DNA of 64,000 nucleotides from Litsea cubeba (GCA_012931725.1 CM022945.1:95190024-95254023); one strand, 5' to 3'; shown: positions 12,501 to 27,000, counted from the first letter of the stretch. Made by a program: numbers and translations. The notes: generated from the letters alone by a model not told the origin.

Positions 12501-15500
12501 TATTTGAATTCTTTGGTTTATTAGATCTTGAATTTTGATGAACCTCATTTATTTCGTTTTCGGCAATTCATAGAATAATGGATCGGAGAAGAAAACATAT
12601 GAACGTACCGGCTACAAGAAAAGACCTCATGATAGTTAATATGGGTCCTCACTAGGGGTGCACACCGGGTCTTGAAACCCGGTCCGACCCGGACATTATC
12701 GGGCTGACCCGATTAAGAATTTATCGGACCGGGTCAAACCCTGCTCGGACCTTACTTAATAGTAGGGGTGTACATGGGTCGGGTTGGGTCGGATTTGGCT
12801 AAATACCTCATCCGACCCAAACTAGTATGGGTTAAACATTTATAACCCTTAACCGAACCTATACTGGTTTGGGTTGGGTCGGGTCGGGTTACTCGGGTTG
12901 GGTCGGGTAGGGTTGGGTTTAAATGGGTTGTACCTGTAGCTCATATCTCATCACAGGGGTTCAAATCACAAGATACCATGAGTCTTACTTGCAAATATCC
13001 AACTTGAATGAACTATATCTGATTTTGATATTATACAGTAACTGTGGTCCTTATATTTGTAAATGTGGGGTCCAAACCTATTTGTAACTGTGGTCCTTAT
13101 TTGTAACTGTGAGTAAGAAAACTGATTGGGTAAAGGCTCATGCTAGATGGGTAGCTCTAACCTATCTAACCTATGCTAGATGGGCTTTTGGTAAGGTGGA
13201 TACCGTTTCCAAAGAGGCAAGAATCAAATATATTTTATTGGATAACTAGGGTTTGTATTATGTAGGGTTGGGTCGGGTACATATGGGTCGGATATGTACT
13301 ACATATATAACTGACCCATTTATAAAATGGGTTAACATTTGGACCTGTACCTGACCCGTTGTGGTGTGGGTTGGGGTTCGGTTTTTGTCGGGTTGGGTAT
13401 GGGTTTTGTACACCCCTACTTAACAGGTCCAGGTTCCGGGTTTGTATTTTATAAGTTATCGGGTTATCGGGCCGATAACAAATGATCAGATCTGATGAGT
13501 TAATAAATATTATTCATGTTGGGAGTGCTGTGGTGGATGTTGGATCCATGTATGGGTGTCCATGCATGCATTCTTTTTCTAATGGATTCTAATCCCAAGT
13601 CTAATATGTGAATCTCTTATTTGTATTTGGCATAGGCCCATCAGATTCAAGTAGGTGCACTTCTATGCATGTTATGACCTCTAAACGACAACCATATACA
13701 CTACAGTATAAAAGAAATTTTACACTCAAGGGAGGACCCCACATTGTTTGTTTGTGGCATTGGGCCCACTATTGATCAGTCTACCTTACACCCTCATGCT
13801 GACCTTGATATTACTCACCATCAGATTGATCTTTTTGTTTTGGGCAGAGAAGAAAGTAGGGAAAATTTGTTCATGTGCCAAGTTTAGCCAGCTTCTATCA
13901 GGCCTAATTTCAGGCCCAAAAGCTTGTGGGCCTCTAAAAGTCATTCTCAGGACCAGCATTTGTAACATATGTATACTCAATTTTATCAAATACGATGGTC
14001 CTGGATGAGCCTTTTAATATTTAGACCCAAGCAGGGCCCACTTAATGATCAGCCAAAAAAAAAAATGACTCAGTGTATGGGCAACGGCCTATAAATAGAG
14101 CCAAAATTTATGAATGTGTTGATTGATTCATGGATAAATAAATAAGTGCAAACAAACAAGCCCAAGGTGACACATGACCCATTTTTTATCTCCATCCATT
14201 GTCATGGATGGTGTTAGCTCAAACTGCTGCTGGGACCTCCCCGTGAGCTTGCAGTTTCTTCCCGGGTTACCCGAACCCGGTAACTCGATAACCCGGTTTT
14301 ACTTAACAGGGTTACCGGACCGGGTCTAGAGGTCTTAAAAAATACCGGGTCAGGTAAGACCCGGTCCGATAACCCGAAACCCGACCCGATGTGCACCCCT
14401 AGTCCTCACCACCCATCAATGCATGGTGTTCTTCGACTTATTGTTACTCTAGATGGTGAAGATGTTATTTGACCGCGAACCTTTATTGGAGCTCTCCTAA
14501 GCTCAAGCTTGGGATAAGGTAAGATCAAGTGTGTGGTGGGGCCCACCCGGGGATCCTCATGTGGATGGGGATGGGGGGATTCCAAGGAACTCCCCGGGAC
14601 CCTCATCTTTGCAAAAAATCAGCCCCAACCGTGATTTCTATCATTTCCATTTGGGCCCCAAAAGTTTAATGGTCAACAGTCCATTTGGATCGGTACATAG
14701 TTGATCCAACGCTTAGGAGAGCCTTGCGATATATATATATATAAATAATATAGAACGTTTAATGACCCACCTTTACTCGAGGAGTGGCAATTTTCATGGT
14801 GGAGGATAAGCAGTCAAAACAAAATTTCATGGTGGAGGATAGTTGATCACATAGTTGATCTCATACTTGCAATAATAATTAATGACCCACCTTCACTCAT
14901 TGATAAGTGACAATATTTATGGTTGAATGATAAATGTCTAGGGGTTTTATGGACAAGGGGTGGTTGAAGTATCATGCCATTTCGATCATCCTACGGTTGT
15001 GATCCAACCATAAATTTTTTTTAGTCAATGAAGTAAGATGGCTCAGATCACTAGGTTAAAGTCTTGGGTGGGTGAAACATTATACACCCCCTCTTATATA
15101 GTCCTATATTCGCCTCACACACCTAGGTACACCTAGTTGGGTATCTAGTATGGCTGACCAACTCTGTCCCCGAGGTGGGTCGCACTAAGACTCACCCCGC
15201 TGCATGTGTCTAGGTTGGGACCATGTCTGACACAACTCAGCTGAGTTGACTAAAACTTGGCCAATTGTAAAACCATGCCATTTAGTGCCACCACTTATTA
15301 TCTTACGAAGGGGTGTTATGAATGTGATGATTTTGCTTTATGTGGGCTAGTGCATGTGAAGTAGAATAAATTTCTTGAAGCAGTAGTTAGCTTTGATGAA
15401 ACTGGGAGTTATGATTAATTGCAGCCAACAATTTCCAAGACATGGATATTAATATTATCTGTGTATTTTCAGTGCCCATGTTCTCTGATACTAGTACATG

Positions 15501-17733
15501 CCTAATGAATCCATAACTTAAGAATACACTACTGTTTTTGGTACTTGATAGTAATACACTACTGTTTTTGGTACTTGATAGTTATACACTACTGTTTTTG
15601 GTGCTTGATGGTGCATCGGTACTTGTAGGTTACAATTTTAGTGGTTCCTACTATACTATGTCCATTGCTTCATAAAGTTTTGTTAGTTTTCTTATTTCAA
15701 CGACGAATGATGTTATTAATAAAATTAAAAGATGATGATTTCACTAATTTAGAAGTGTTGTAAAGTGGAAATAAATACTTAGTATAAAAACCTTAATCAT
15801 GAAATTTCTTATCATGGTTGGTGTATCTATAGTTATCAAAATCCTATGATTCGTATCCCGAACGATTCGTATTTATGTAATGAATATCATTTACAAATGA
15901 ATCTTAGGATTCAGGTGTGAATCCTACGATTTGATACTCGTTTCATTGAATCTTACGATTCAAGCGATTCGACTAAGCGAGAATGGCTATAGCCACTAAG
16001 CTAATATTAATAATCTTTGACCTTTTTTCTTTCTTTATTCCCTCTTTTCTTTTATCGCTTGTATTTTTAAAACGTTATTTAGTAGTTAACGAAACCTCGT
16101 AAGAATTTTTTACGGCTTTGATAAGGTTTTAAAGATGAATAAAGAACATGCATTTAACTAAAGCATTTGACTGTACGTATGGTGCTTGTTTATATCTTCT
16201 TCTTTTTTTAATCTATTTTTTTCTTCATGAACACTTTCTTCACTTTAAGAGATATCCTACCATGTAAGATTGATGGTTTGGATTTTATTTTATTTTTATA
16301 TTTTGATTTAAAGATAATAAAAAATATATATTGATACTTTAAACTTATTTAACTATTTACACATCATTTATTTCATATATATATAATAATATATGTCATG
16401 ATGTTCTTGATATGATTGTATGATAGACTTACTTGTTATTATATTTATACTACTATAAATGGAAAAAATGGATGGTTATGAATAATTAATTTTTTCCTTT
16501 TCTTTTAATTATTTTTTATTTTTATTAGAAAAATAAAAAATCCTACAATTCACGATACAATTCGCGATTTGATTCGATTCATGGGTATGAACGATTTGCG
16601 ATACAATTCCGATTTTGAAAACTATGGGTGTATCCATATTTCAAAAACTGTAGAGTTGTATCCCCAATCCCTGTATCTATGTATGTACCCGTATTATGTC
16701 TGAGGACTATAATACATTATGTCAAGAACTACTGAGATTTACATCTAAGTATCTTATAATGTGCATATTAACCCCCTGTTCTCGATTGTATGGAGCAGAT
16801 AGCGTCATTAGCTATTCGGAGTGGGAACGGACTTCTACTGAAAGGGGGGAAAGAAGCCACTCATTCTAACTCAATCTTGCACAAGGTTCATTTTGTTAAA
16901 ACTGAGCATCTAATGTGAGGTCAAGATGAAGTTTAGTAACACCACTTTATCCTGCATTCTATTTTTGATAACATCCTGCATTCCTTTTCTTTTCTTTTTC
17001 TCTAGATCATCACTGCAGCCATCCCAGATAAGGTTGGTGAAAAGCTTATCGGACTTGTGACGTCAAGAGATGAGATTCCTGATCTTCTCAAGGTGACTAA
17101 TGAAGTTAGAGGATGGTGAATGTTATTAATATTTTTGTCCTTAACTGAGGCAGTTATTGGTATTTTGGTGGCTAATTCTCAATCTGTTCTAGCTTGATGA
17201 TGTGATAGATCTTGTAATCCCAAGAGGCAGTAATAAGCTTGTTACACAAATCAAGGAGTCAACCAAAATCCCAGTTCTTGGTCATGCTGGTAAGATAAAC
17301 AATTGCTGCCAAATTTGTTCTTTTATGTAATCATGAATTATACATATTCCATATACCATTTATCCCATCACATGTTAAGTATGTATTAGAAATTGTAGTT
17401 AATTGTCAGTTTTTGCTGTGACCCAGATGGAATTTGCCATGTCTATGTTGATAAGTCCGCTAGTATGGATATGGCGAAGTGCATTGTTTTGGATGCAAAA
17501 ATAGATTATCCTGCAGCTTGTAATGCCATGGTAATTACCTCTTAGATTCTTTTAAGGTTTACAAGTCCTCTCTTGGAATTACTTATATATATATATATAT
17601 TTGAATGGTTATCAGGTGCGCCCGCATTTATGGTTTACAAGTCCTCTCTTAGAATTACTTCTATATATATATATTATATACATGAATGGTTATCAGGTGC
17701 GCCCGGTGCGCATCAGGTGATCCATCCGACTTG

Positions 17734-17768
<35 letters not shown>

Positions 17769-17981
17769 CCCCTGGGGTTTGCACCCATCTGAATGGATTG
17801 GACTGTTGGACCGATTGCACACCCATCCCAATGGACCGTACACCGTTAAACTAGTGGGGCCCAGATGGAGATGATAGGGTTTAGGGTTGGGGCTGATTTT
17901 TTGCAGAGATGAAGGGCCCACGGAGACCTTTTGATCCCCCTAGGTCCCAGTCCCAGGTGGGACCCTATGTGGGTCCCCCAT

Positions 17982-18023
<42 letters not shown>

Positions 18024-21000
18024 TCTTGTTTTCTCCTCTCTTCTCTTCTTTCCCCAACCACCATAAAACACACACACATGAGTACATTCTTCAAGACTTT
18101 AACATGTACATTGCTGACTGTCATGCTTCTGGTATTTTTAGGAAACACTTCTTGTACACAAGGATTTGTTGAAAACTGGTGGGCTTAATGAGCTCATTTT
18201 AGAGCTCAAAACTGAAGGTATGGCTTGATGATTTGAAGATTTTATGATATACTGAAATTCCAATCTTTTGTTTTTCTATGACATCATAGAAGTTTGTATG
18301 GTAAATGATGAAATATGAAGGTCTGTTGTGCTGTGTCTTTAAATAGAAGTTTGTATGGTAAATGATGAAATATGAAGGTCTGTTGTGCTGTGTCTTTAAA
18401 TAGATGTATTCTTGTTGACAGTGGTTTGTTCAGAAAGTATCTACTAAATTTTCACAGTGAGAGGATAAGGATATCAAGTTTCAGCCGGTGCTGAAGACTT
18501 ATGCATCTTGAAGAAATACAATTTATGCTGTTCCACATACAGAAAACAAGAGAGTTTGCATTAGTATGTCACCCCCTTTTTTTGTGAAAAATTCACCATA
18601 CTATACACTTTATTGAAATAGTTGAATGAAGAAAGATAAGACGGCTTTTAGTTATATGGCTAGTAACTAGTGGATCTCTCCCATTAAAAAAAGAAAAAAA
18701 GAACACTAGTGGATCTCTCACCAGTGAACAGCACTGCTTCTCGTTGAACAGAAGAGGCCTAGAAATCAGGGCTAGGACTTATGCATTGAAATTCTCAGGC
18801 AGAAGTTTTAATTAAGGATTGACAGAACTCAGGAGTGATTGAATATTTGGTGAATATGAAAGGGCTATTCTGGCAGATGCTACATGGGGAGTACTTATTC
18901 TTTCTGCAGACAAGCTTTTATTCCAAATGATATTTTAAGGCCATGTACACCATTTTGATTTGCATTAGAAATTGAAATCTTTGTATTATTGTGGCTTCCA
19001 AATTTGTGGCATATAGTGTTTTTATGAAGGGACCTTCCATGTCTTACCTGTATTTCTTCATTTTTTGCTTAATATATTTTCCAGTTGCTTAAAAAAAAAA
19101 AAAACAAAAAGGACTAGTGTTGAAATGGAGCTTTTCAGAAAGGCTTTTTGGGATGTTTGCTAAAGGATTTTAGTGCCCATTCTTGTCACTTCACGCACTC
19201 TTCTTATCACTTCACGCACTCACATACCTCTCCAATGCTGGCAGGTAACACACACAACCGTCCCTCTACACCTAGAGTGAATACAATGCATCTTTGTTAC
19301 AGTTTGTCTATTGATTGAAATACTTTTCTCTAGTTTTATCCTGGAGCTATTTAAGCCAGCCCAGTTTGATGGGATTAGGCTATGATGATGATGAGGTTGA
19401 TAGTTTACTAACTTGAATGCATTTACTGCAGGTGTTACTATATATGGTGGACCAAGGGCAAGTAATGCATTAGATATTCCAACGGCAGACTCGTTCCATC
19501 ATGAATACAATTCAATGGCCTGCACTGTCGAAATTGTTGATGATGTGCTTGCTGCAGTTGACCATATACATCGTCATGGAAGGTATGCATAAACATAAGA
19601 AATGTCTTCAAGCTGTGGTACTGCTACTTAAAAATGAAAGATAACCTGTAACTATTAATGTAGCTTCTCTTGTTTTATATATTAATAAAGCATAATTTTT
19701 CAGAGAATTCTTTTTAGACACCAACCCATGAGTGCCTGTTTAGTTGTATAGAAAGGTAGGGAGGAGAAAAAATTGTGTACTGTAGTGAAACACATTTTCC
19801 CTGTTTTGGATATACCTTTAGGAAGAAAAGTAGTTCTCTTACCTAACTCGCCATAAAGTACCAGCAATGTTTTCTCCTCAAGGGGTGGAGAAAACACCAT
19901 ATTCTCTAATGAAATTTAATTTATATATATATATATATTTTTTTCTTTTTGAATGGTTACGTTTATTAAAAGCTTAGCAGTACAAGAGATAAACTGACAA
20001 GCATGCTACCTAAATAGAAAAAACATCAAACAACAAGTAAGTCCCCTAATGAACAAGAAAAATTCAAGTAGAGTGGAAGCCATCCATAGAAATAGACAAA
20101 CTTTGGCATAAGACACCTTTAGCTAGATGGTCCACAACTTCATTCACCAGTCGCTTGGTCTGGTTATTATATCAAGCATGCCACCATTAATTTTATATCA
20201 ATAATAATTGTCTTTAACATTAAAAAAGTCTTTAACTAATTAACAATAACTTCTCCTACATAGTTTTCTCTTTTTAAACCCAAGCACTGTGGAGTATTAT
20301 CAATGGGGAATTGTGGTGATTCTCCACAAGGGAATTCACAACCCCTACTTTACTCCTCATTGCTCTATCTGTTGGGGATTGTTGAGAAAGATGGCCTTGA
20401 GGGATCCTTGTCTTGGGCCACTTTTTGTCAGTCAAACAACACCATTACAGGCTCCCACTCTCGTGCATCTGTGTATTGGCTGTCACCCAATTTGGCATTG
20501 ATTAGACTGCTATCCGCCATTAGATTGATTGGTAGGAGATATTGCATTTAGAAAACCATTTAACTCTAGGGCCCTAAACTCATGGGTTAGGATCATCCAA
20601 TGGAAGCATTTTTTTGCCTACCTTTAGCCCACGTGAACGCATCCCTTTCCTCTTCCCTCCTCCTCCCTCCTCCCATGATTGGCATACAGTGAGGTGGGCC
20701 CCCGAGAAGGTTCGTTGTTTGCAACCATGAGGCGTGGGCGGTTCAAGTCATGTTAGCTTTAAGCAAATGATAATCTGAATTTGTTTGTTGCTCATCCAAA
20801 AGGATACAATTTGTAATTATTGATCCTGATTTTTTCAGTGCGCATACTGATTGCATAATTACTGAAGATCATGATGTTGCAGAACTCTTCCTTCGTCAGG
20901 TTGACAGGTATGTGATTTATCAATTTAGGCAATTTAGCAATAATGAGTTAGTAATCAATAAAAGAAGGGGTTAAAGTTTTGATTTTCTTCAGTAAGTTGT

Positions 21001-24000
21001 TAGTTCTGCCTGGACAATCCACACAAAGGTCCCATGTGCCATGCAGACCCTTTTTCCTTCATTGAAAAAGAGAGAAAATCAAATTTCCACCTCTTTTCGA
21101 ATCCTTAAAAAAAAATGATGCTAAATAAATTCTTCCTGTGTGTTGGACAACCGTAAGATTTGTGCATGCCTATGTGTCAGACATGCTGAGGAATGTAAGT
21201 TCCGAATCCTTAAAAATACAATTCTTAATACAAAATTTGATGGACACTTGTATTTTTTGGGTGGAGAATGGAGTAATGGTAATTTAGGTTCTTGGTCAAA
21301 TGTATATGGTTCATTTTTGCTTGGTATATTGTTGATTTGGTGTACTTCTGTTTGAATTTTACTGTTTTCTCATGTTTAGTGACTTCCGATTTTATGCGAT
21401 CTCACACGCTATTTTAATTTGAATAGATCCTTGATGACATATGGGTGGAGTTTGTGAGTTTGTTTAAATTTCAAAATAATGTCTTGCACCTTTATAATTA
21501 ACCTTTGCAGTGCTGCTGTCTTTCACAATGCAAGTACACGTTTTTGCGATGGTGCTCGATTTGGACTTGGTGCGGAGGTAAGATTGGTCTAAAGTGCCTG
21601 TGTTGATTGTTGGCAAGGTTACATCTTAATGGATTTTTTTTTTTTTTTTGCTCAATGTCTTTATAGGTCGGGATCAGTACAAGTAGGATTCATGCTCGAG
21701 GTCCAGTTGGAGTTGAAGGACTTCTAACTACACGATGGTATGTTGCATCCCAATCTGGCCAATGGCATTTACTTTGGATGACTCTGTAAGGGGCCCTTTT
21801 GTTTCATATAATTAAATTCCTAGGTATTCTAAGACTGAGATTTCTAAAAATGGTTAAAATTGAAGAAACAAATGACAATATCCAAACTGACCTTCAAATA
21901 ATCTCACCTTTAATGGAAAATGAATCAAGGGGAGTTGGGAAATGATTACCCCAGCCATCACCCTAGTAATTCAGATCATAGGAATTTGATGGTTTCATCT
22001 ACATATCTACCTTATATCCTTCACCCCCACCTCTTTAATAATCCTTTATTGGAGCCCATTTGACTATTAATTCCTTTGTATTCAATTAGATTCATACAAA
22101 TTACAAATGGGCCCTAAAAATAATTTAACTAATGAGAACCCTTTTCAAACCCAAAAAAGAGGAAAAAAAGATAGGGATGGTGAGCATTGAAACTCCGATG
22201 AGCTCTCTCTCTCTCTCATATGAAAGAGAGGGAGAGAGAGCGCAGAACCCAAACCAAACCAAATCAAGCCTTTTCCCACTGGGTGGGGTCGGCTATATGG
22301 ATTTGACGACGCCAATCAAATCTGTTTAGGGTCATGTCCTCCGTTAGATCCATGTAGGCAAGGTCATGTTTAATAGTTTATTTCCAACTTCTCTTGGGTC
22401 TCCCTCTCCCTCTCCTATTCCTGGCAATCTCCATGCTTTCACACCTTTTAACAGGTGCCTCCGTTGGACGCCTTCTAACATGGCCGAACCATTTCAGTCG
22501 ATTTTCTCTCATTTTATCTCGAATCGGTGCTATTCCTACTTTGCCCCTAATCTCCTCATTCCTAATCCTATATCTCCTTGTGATCCCGCACATCCATCTT
22601 AGCATTCTCATGTCCGCAACTTCCATCTTCTTGACATGATTATGCTTTACTGCCTAACACTCTGATCCATATAACAACGTTGGTCATACCACCACCTTAT
22701 AATACTTTCTTTTAACCTTGAGGGGGACTTTCCGATCACACAAGACCCCCGAAGCACTCCTCCATTTGGTCCACCCAGCCTGAATCCTGTGACCTACATC
22801 AGTATCAATCCCTCCATCCTGTTGCACCTAGATCCAAGGTACCTAAAGTTTTCTTTCTCTACAATCTTTTGTGTGCCCAAACTTACTTCTATGTTACCAG
22901 GTGTCCTACTTTGACTAAACTTGCATTCCATATATTCCGTTTTGCATCGACTTAGCCTAAACCCTTTTGTCTCTAATGTTTTCCGCCACAATTCTAGTTT
23001 AGCATTCACTCCTTCTCTCGTCTCATCCACTAAAACAATATCATCTGCAAATATCATACACTACGGCACCTCATCCTGGATATGTCTTGTAATCTCATCC
23101 ATAACTAGGGCAAACAAGTACGGGCTTAATGCCGAGCCTTGGTGTAGACTAATCGTGATAGGAAACTCCTTAGTTTCGCCGCCAGTCGTCCTTATATATG
23201 TCACGGCTCTATCATACATATCCTTTATCGCTTCAATATAAGCGACACACTCTTTTCTTTTTCAGAACTCTCAAAAGAATCTCCCTAGGAATCCGGTTAT
23301 AGGCCTTCTCCAAGTCAATGAACACCATATGTAAATCTCTCTGACCTTTTCTATACTGTTCCATTAACCTCCTTAGGAGAAAAATAGCCTCCATGGTTGA
23401 TCTTCCAGGCATGTAACCAAATTGATTCTCTGAAATGTTTGTTGTTCTTCTTAGTCTTCTCTCAATAACTCTCTCCCATAATTTCATCGTATGGCTCATC
23501 AATTTAATCCTGCGATAGTTCGCACAGTTCTGAATATCTCCTTTGTTCTTGTATATGGGTATAATAATACTTTTCCTCCATGCATTAGGCATCTTCTTGC
23601 TCTTTAGCACTACATTAAAAAGCTTTGTTAACCAACTAATGCCATCCTCCCCCAAGCACTTCCAGACCTCAATAGGGATACCATCTGGCCCAACCGCTTT
23701 CCCATTCTTCATTCTTTTCAATACTTCTTTAACTTCTTCCCTACTGATTCTCCTATAGAACATATGTTTCGCTTCTTCTCTAGAAATGGTAAGCTGCTCC
23801 AATTGTATGTCACTACTACTGCTTTCGTTAAATAACTTGTAGAAGTAGCTCTTCCAACGCTCCTTTATCTCCTCTTCCTTTACTAATACCTTTTCATCTT
23901 TATCCTTAATGCATTTAACTTGGTTTAAGTCCTTGGTCCTCCGATCTCTGATTTTAGCAAGCTTGAATATATCTCTTTTTTCTTCCTTAGTGTCAAGTCG

Positions 24001-27000
24001 CTTATATAGCTCCTCAAATGCCTTTCTTTGCTTTGGCCTCACTAACTGCCTTTTTTGTTTCTCTTTTTGCTTCTTTATACATCTCCAAGTTCGCTTCATT
24101 TCGATCATTTTGCCAAGTTTTAAAGCACTCTCTTTTAACTCTTATCTTGTCTTGGACGGCTTCGCTCCACCACCATACCTCTTTCTGTACCGGAGCACCC
24201 CCTTTAGATTCTCCTAAGACTTCTTTCCCTACCCTCCTAATACACTCTGCTACCTTATCCCACATATTATTTGCACTCTCATCTATCGCCTAAACGTCTT
24301 CCTCTAGTATTCTTTCCCTTAAAGCTAGTTGCTTATCACCTTTCAGGTTCCACCATTTAGTCCTTGAGCATCTATACAACTTCTTTTTTCTAGTCCACCT
24401 TTGTAGCTGCACTTCTATGATCAACAACCTATGTTGGGAAGTCAAGCTCTCCCCCGGTATAACCTTGCAATCTTTACAAGCTAAACGGTCTCTTTTTCTA
24501 GTTAAGAAGAAGTCAATTTGTGTCTTCGATGAGCCACTCTTATAAGTCACCAACAGAACCCCATGCAACCAAATATCCCATTCCCAATTTGACAAGATCT
24601 GTGCCAATTATGGATGCAGTTGCCTGAACATGGCAAACAACATTCATTACTTTCTGTGCGTAATTGTTTTGTACCACCCCTCAGAACCATCAGCTAAGAG
24701 CTGGAAGATGCTGGAGGTGGTGGCATTGGAGAGATGAAAACATGAAGTGGGTTATATGTGATTACTACATATAATCACTCCTATATATGTATGGACACAC
24801 ACACATAGGCATGATCAGGTGTGCGCCAGGTGCACTGAGCATCTGTGCGCACTTGGTTATGGGGCCCACCTAGGGCTAGGACGGGGTGTGGGGTGGATTT
24901 GAAGATCTGGGTGGGGGCCCTCCTTACAAAAAATAGCCCCATCTGATCATCCTAAACCTATCATTCTTGGCCCATAAGTTAAGTCCATTCGGATGGGTGT
25001 ACAGTCAATCCACTGGTCTAGACCATTCAAATGGGTGCAAACCCAGGGAAGTGAAATTCAGGAGATAGACCATCAGGTGGGCCCCATTATGGGTGCACAC
25101 TTTTGCACACAGTGTGCATGCATATATATATATAATGGAGAATATTCATGTGCAAACGAGGAAAAACCATATATGGTCATATGCAGAAAAGGAATATTCA
25201 TGGGCGAAGAGGGAAAGCCATATAAGTGTCCCTCGCCCTATGGTGAGGGTTGGATGCACATGAATGTACCCCTATATATATATATATATATATGGGGCAG
25301 CTCTCCTAAGCTGAAGCTTAGGTAAGCTGAGGTAAGTTCAAGTGTGTGGTGGGGCCCACGTGGTGAACCACATGGGGATGCGGATTGGGTGGCGGGGATT
25401 TCAAGGACTCCCTAGGACCCTCCTTTTTGAAAAAAATCAGCCTCAATCGTGATTTCTATCATCTCCATCTGAGAACCAAAAGTTTAATGGTCAACTGTCC
25501 ATTCGGATCGGTTCACAATCGATCCAATGGTCCAGTAAATTCGGATCTTACCGAAAGTTGGTGGACATGTGCAATTTAGTGGGGGTCGTGTGTTTAGTCA
25601 TAATATATATAGGGTAATAGCCAGGTGAGAACTAGTACTCACATACTATATGAGAATTTTTTTGTGGGGCCCAATTGTGAGCCTCATTTGGGGATGGGAC
25701 CGGGGGGGATGGAAAGATCTATGTGAGACCACCCAAAGTATCAAGTTTGACCCCAAACCCATGCCCCTAACCCCTTCATCCATAGCCCACAAATTTAATG
25801 GCTTCATATTCAAAAAAATATTCAACCCTCGATCCAACGGTTCAGTCCGTTCGGATGTGTGCCAATCCTTGGGATTAGTGACTATCAGGGGGTTCCCTAT
25901 TGGTTGCTAGGTTTGGATGGGTTGCTAGTTGGGCCTCGCAAAAAAGTTCTCATATTTCTCACTTGAATATTTCCCATATATATATATATATATATAAGCA
26001 GGGCTTTCCTAAGCTTGTAGCTTATTTAATCCTAAGTTAAAATCGTCTATAAAATCATCTCCATCGTAAACTGCCTCAAATCACCTTCTCCAAAATCAAG
26101 ATAAATCCAATCAGAACTGGATTTTCTAGTTCCATCATGCCAAAAAAAGAGATAGTTGACTTTGATTTGTGGGACCAACACTGTTTCAAGTTAGCATAAT
26201 ATAAGCTGCAGCTTACGAGAGCCCTGCTCATATATATATATATATATATATATCTAAGCCTTACCACAAGGATGAAAATAGTGGCAACAGGAGGCATAGT
26301 GGTTGGTTGCCGAAACGCTATGTAGCAGGTGATATGTAGCGGTTATAGGGCGATATGTAGAAGCATAGTAGTGTGACTGAAAGTGTTAAAAAAAACTTGA
26401 ATTTTATGCAGTGGCCAATGTTTTTTTAAGTAATTTGGAACCATATAGGGAGTAAAAATAGAGAAGGCTGTATTTTAAATCGAAACTGCTTGGTTTGCCT
26501 ACGTTTTATACCGTTTCAGTGACAGTTTCAATTTAGCGTAGCAGACCGATATTTTGTTCCATGTTTCCTTCCCTCATCCCTTCTTTTTGCTAAGTTGCCC
26601 TACTAACTTGTGACAACTTTCCAAATCTTTACACTCCCTTTTCTCCTAGTTCTTGCAGCTTGCAGTAGCTGCACTTCTGCTCCCCAGAACATGCCTACAC
26701 CATCTTAGATGGCATTCCTTTAATTTCACTTCAACTAGAGCAACCCAAACATTCCTATGTATTATTTCACTTGACGTGAGTGTTGTTGCCTTATGTTAAA
26801 AGCAAAGGGAACCTCTGGTATTTTTTTTTCAAAATCCCATGATATCATGATATCTGAATTTTTTTTCATTTCTTGATATCACAATATTTTTGAGAATTTT
26901 TCAATAATGAAGTGAAATACCTGGGAAAGGATGGGGAAAGGGGGAAAAAGGAAACTCATTTTTGCTAGATATGGTATAACAATGCAGTCATTTCCAATAT

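Larger units (their letters stand above)
12232..14489 (+). other. Plastid DNA insertion (NUPT): rps15 to ndhH
   Basis: About 500 bases of chloroplast DNA inside P5CS intron 8, in the plastome gene order and orientation (rps15, a 107-bp spacer, start of ndhH). It is cut at 12652 by hAT-like element C and resumes at 14410. Both edges abut MITE ends (M1 and M2), so the original transfer was probably longer and later trimmed or rearranged. Confidence 0.92.
12599..14489 (+). pseudogene. ndhH: ndhH 5' fragment (plastid origin), interrupted
   Basis: ATG at 12599 begins [18 protein letters not shown], the N-terminus of the plastid NDH complex 49-kDa subunit. After element C (12653-14401) and its duplicated 8 bp, the reading resumes as [20 protein letters not shown]. 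It then hits TGA at about 14470 and is lost by 14489, where MITE M2 begins. The original subunit is about 390 residues, so only the first tenth is present. Confidence 0.93.

Noticed and set aside
12653..13418. CRISPR-like or satellite arrays at the GGGTCGG and CGGTTAACCG motif blocks
   Set aside because: The motifs are short, irregular and confined to transposon ends; there are no spacers of constant size, and the DNA is plant nuclear DNA.
17846..18188. Frames with poly-Pro or poly-Gly
   Set aside because: Produced by the 38-C run within an intron.
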